Made by a program: the position numbers and the translations under genes | NCBI RefSeq assembly: GCF_964204645.1 | Contig: NC_134028.1 | Location: forward strand, 21,488,153-21,552,152 | Source: Tubulanus polymorphus | Taxonomy: Eukaryota > Nemertea > Palaeonemertea > Tubulaniformes > Tubulanidae | Direction of reading: 5' to 3' | DNA length: 64,000 nucleotides | Part shown: piece after piece, positions 36,255-64,000 of the stretch | How the letters are laid out: each line of letters opens with the position of its first letter | How positions within the stretch are numbered: the stretch's first letter is position 1 | Notes under the pieces: generated by a model | Database searches by the model: none | What the model was told of the DNA's origin: nothing | The model's input: the letters and a program-made list of their open reading frames with translations, nothing else

Positions 36255-36820
36255 TTTGAAAATTGAGTTTTAAATTCAAATGAATTTGTACCGCTTTACA
36301 GCCTCATAAAATAATATCAGGGCCCCTTTTTGGAAATTTCGATATCATATTGGCTCTACGATATATCCGACTATCTGAATAATATACTAAATGTATAATC
36401 CATCTGCTTAAACGAAATGAATTAATCGGGATTCGAACTTATTTTTAAGTTCTTCCTAACCAAAAATGTTTGATGTTTCATGTCTTGACAGGTTGAATTT
36501 TATCTAGCAAACATTCCATTCAAACATAAGAGACAAAATAAGTTCGACTCTTTTTACATACCTTACTAGTTAGATAATGCATTTGCAGTGTGTAGACCTT
36601 TAAGGGGCTGTTCGATTGATCAGTTTTAAATAGAGAAATTGATCGGGATTCGAACCTAATTTTGCGTCGATGACGTGAAATAATGTCCGATGTTTAACAG
36701 ACAAGCCGATTATTATAGCTCAGTTTCAGTGCTAGTTTCGCTTCGTTCTCATCAAATTAAAGCTATTCACACGATGCCGCCGTGACCATGTAAGTCGAGT
36801 CGTTATCGTAGTTGAAGGCA
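36255..36820. promoter_or_regulatory. Divergent promoter interval between NUDCD3 and SMG1
   Basis: Only 566 bp separate the two start codons. The interval has a TGACGTGA CRE-like word at about 36671 and two diverged direct copies containing ATCGGGATTCGAAC (near 36426 and 36642), each followed about 45 bp later by GATGTTT. I see no TATA box at a convincing distance. Bidirectional use is inferred from geometry. Confidence 0.65.
36774..36793 (+). promoter_or_regulatory. Two minimal upstream ORFs in the SMG1 leader
   Basis: ATGCCGCCGTGA (36774-36785) encodes three residues and a stop. Three bases later ATGTAA (36788-36793) is a start-stop element, in the same frame as the main start and 33 nt upstream of it. 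Both would be translated only if transcription starts above 36774. The TAA also shows that the SMG1 frame cannot begin further upstream in this exon. Confidence 0.5.

Positions 36821-64000
<27,180 letters not shown>

Noticed and set aside
36630-36660. A minus-strand tRNA suggested by GGTTCGAATCC near the promoter interval
   Set aside because: Only the B-box-like word is present; the T-stem fails and there is no A box or acceptor stem.

Overview
This is an intron-rich metazoan nuclear segment, AT-rich and full of short inverted-repeat transposons, minisatellites and microsatellites. The protein similarities recalled below and the repeat style suit an aquatic invertebrate, most likely a lophotrochozoan such as a mollusc. 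That placement is an inference; no lineage-specific marker was identified. All gene models were built by hand, by joining exons at GT-AG sites with matching reading phase.

Layout. (1) 1-5.9 kb: no convincing gene; tandem repeats and MITEs. (2) About 5.96-22.1 kb, plus strand: a single-pass EGF-family ligand of the neuregulin/Spitz type, with a signal-peptide exon, N-glycosylation and Ser/Pro/Thr-rich stalk, one six-cysteine EGF domain, a transmembrane helix and a cytoplasmic tail. Its introns hold a 2.3-kb 39-bp minisatellite, an array that has copied the exon's own splice donor, a second candidate first exon and a retroelement with inverted ends. (3) 22.1-28.1 kb: intergenic, with several MITEs. 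(4) 28.13-36.25 kb, minus strand: NUDCD3 (HSP90/dynein co-chaperone), 8 exons, 349 aa. Intron 5 contains a same-strand, single-exon GT31 beta-1,3-glycosyltransferase with a one-base frameshift; intron 7 contains a hAT-like transposon with a zinc-finger ORF. (5) 36.25-36.82 kb: a 566-bp divergent promoter interval. (6) 36.82 kb to beyond the right edge, plus strand: SMG1, the PIKK kinase of nonsense-mediated mRNA decay. Forty-seven exons encode 2,673 continuous residues, including the whole kinase core; the remaining C-terminal insertion and FATC domain lie outside the window.

The two best-resolved genes, NUDCD3 and SMG1, are head to head. NUDCD3 belongs to the HSP90 co-chaperone network and SMG1, like other PIKKs, depends on HSP90/TTT-assisted maturation, so the shared promoter may be functional.

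The most unusual material is repetitive. Two elements (13.4 and 47.9 kb) share inverted ends, a conserved hairpin with hammerhead-ribozyme-like elements, and 14-15-bp target-site duplications, suggesting a compact Penelope-like, non-autonomous retroelement. Other items are a 390-bp MITE carrying a tRNA-like Pol III promoter, a repeated splice donor in the EGF-ligand gene, and several MITE families with readable target-site duplications.
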